From contig DAIODI010000069.1 in assembly GCA_036746875.1 (NCBI GenBank), positions 1-13,076 on the forward strand: 13,076 nt of DNA. Direction: 5' to 3'. This DNA is from DAIODI01 sp036746875 (GTDB lineage Bacteria; Pseudomonadota; Alphaproteobacteria; Rhizobiales; Aestuariivirgaceae). A model generated the notes under the pieces. That model did no database searches and was not told where the DNA came from. It saw only the letters and a list, made by a program, of their open reading frames with translations. Positions 13,050-13,076 of the stretch are shown here, piece by piece. The position numbers and the translations under genes are program-made. How positions within the stretch are numbered: position 1 is the first letter of the stretch; the number at the start of each line of letters is the position of its first letter.

Positions 13050-13076
13050 ATGAGCCCAGTCGCGCAGTCCGATGGA
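13050..13076 (+). CDS. Possible start of a further gene, cut by the window edge
   Basis: An ATG at 13050 opens a frame (MSPVAQSDG) that reaches the end of the window without a stop. It lies downstream of a TATAAT at 13020-13025 and has no clear ribosome binding site. Nine codons are too few to identify the product. Confidence 0.22.

Noticed and set aside
1..13076. Search by eye for CRISPR arrays, tRNAs, rRNA and complete insertion sequences
   Set aside because: No regularly spaced repeats, cloverleaf genes, rRNA signatures, transposase motifs or target-site duplications were found.

Overview
This is a GC-rich chromosomal window with closely packed genes, almost all on the + strand. The gene content and order (ruvX, pyrB, a dihydroorotase-like gene, plsY, dprA, topA, rnr, DUF983, Nudix, rpmG), the catalytically dead dihydroorotase paralogue beside pyrB, the zinc-free form of ribosomal protein L33 and promoters of the CTTGAC-N17-CTATAT type all suggest an alphaproteobacterium, probably of the Hyphomicrobiales (Rhizobiales). 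I infer this from recalled family and synteny knowledge; no search was run.

Layout. 1-1115: the 3' end of ruvX, overlapping an AEC-family permease gene by one base. 1163-4132: a promoter, then pyrB and an inactive pyrC paralogue (overlapping by one base), then plsY. 4223-5332: dprA, ending in a perfect 12-bp hairpin. 5346-5950: two small tandem minus-strand genes encoding proteins that are clearly paralogous to each other. They are convergent with dprA and divergent from topA, sit in a region of lower GC, and are separated by a long imperfect inverted repeat. 6177-12347: topA and rnr (one-base overlap), then a DUF983 zinc-ribbon membrane protein and a Nudix hydrolase (23-bp overlap). 12372-12683: rpmG with its own promoter and intrinsic terminator. 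12741-13076: a 52-aa predicted membrane peptide, a short frame resembling the N-terminus of a bacterial reverse transcriptase, and possibly the start of another gene.

Most of the window is core housekeeping: pyrimidine synthesis (PyrB with its non-catalytic partner), phospholipid synthesis (PlsY), DNA processing and topology (RuvX, DprA, TopA), RNA decay (RNase R) and translation (L33). The parts that family knowledge does not explain are 5300-6150 (paired small proteins, inverted repeat, hairpin, repeated GTTGCAA) and the tail after 12900. I found no tRNA, rRNA, CRISPR array, complete insertion sequence or complete defence system.
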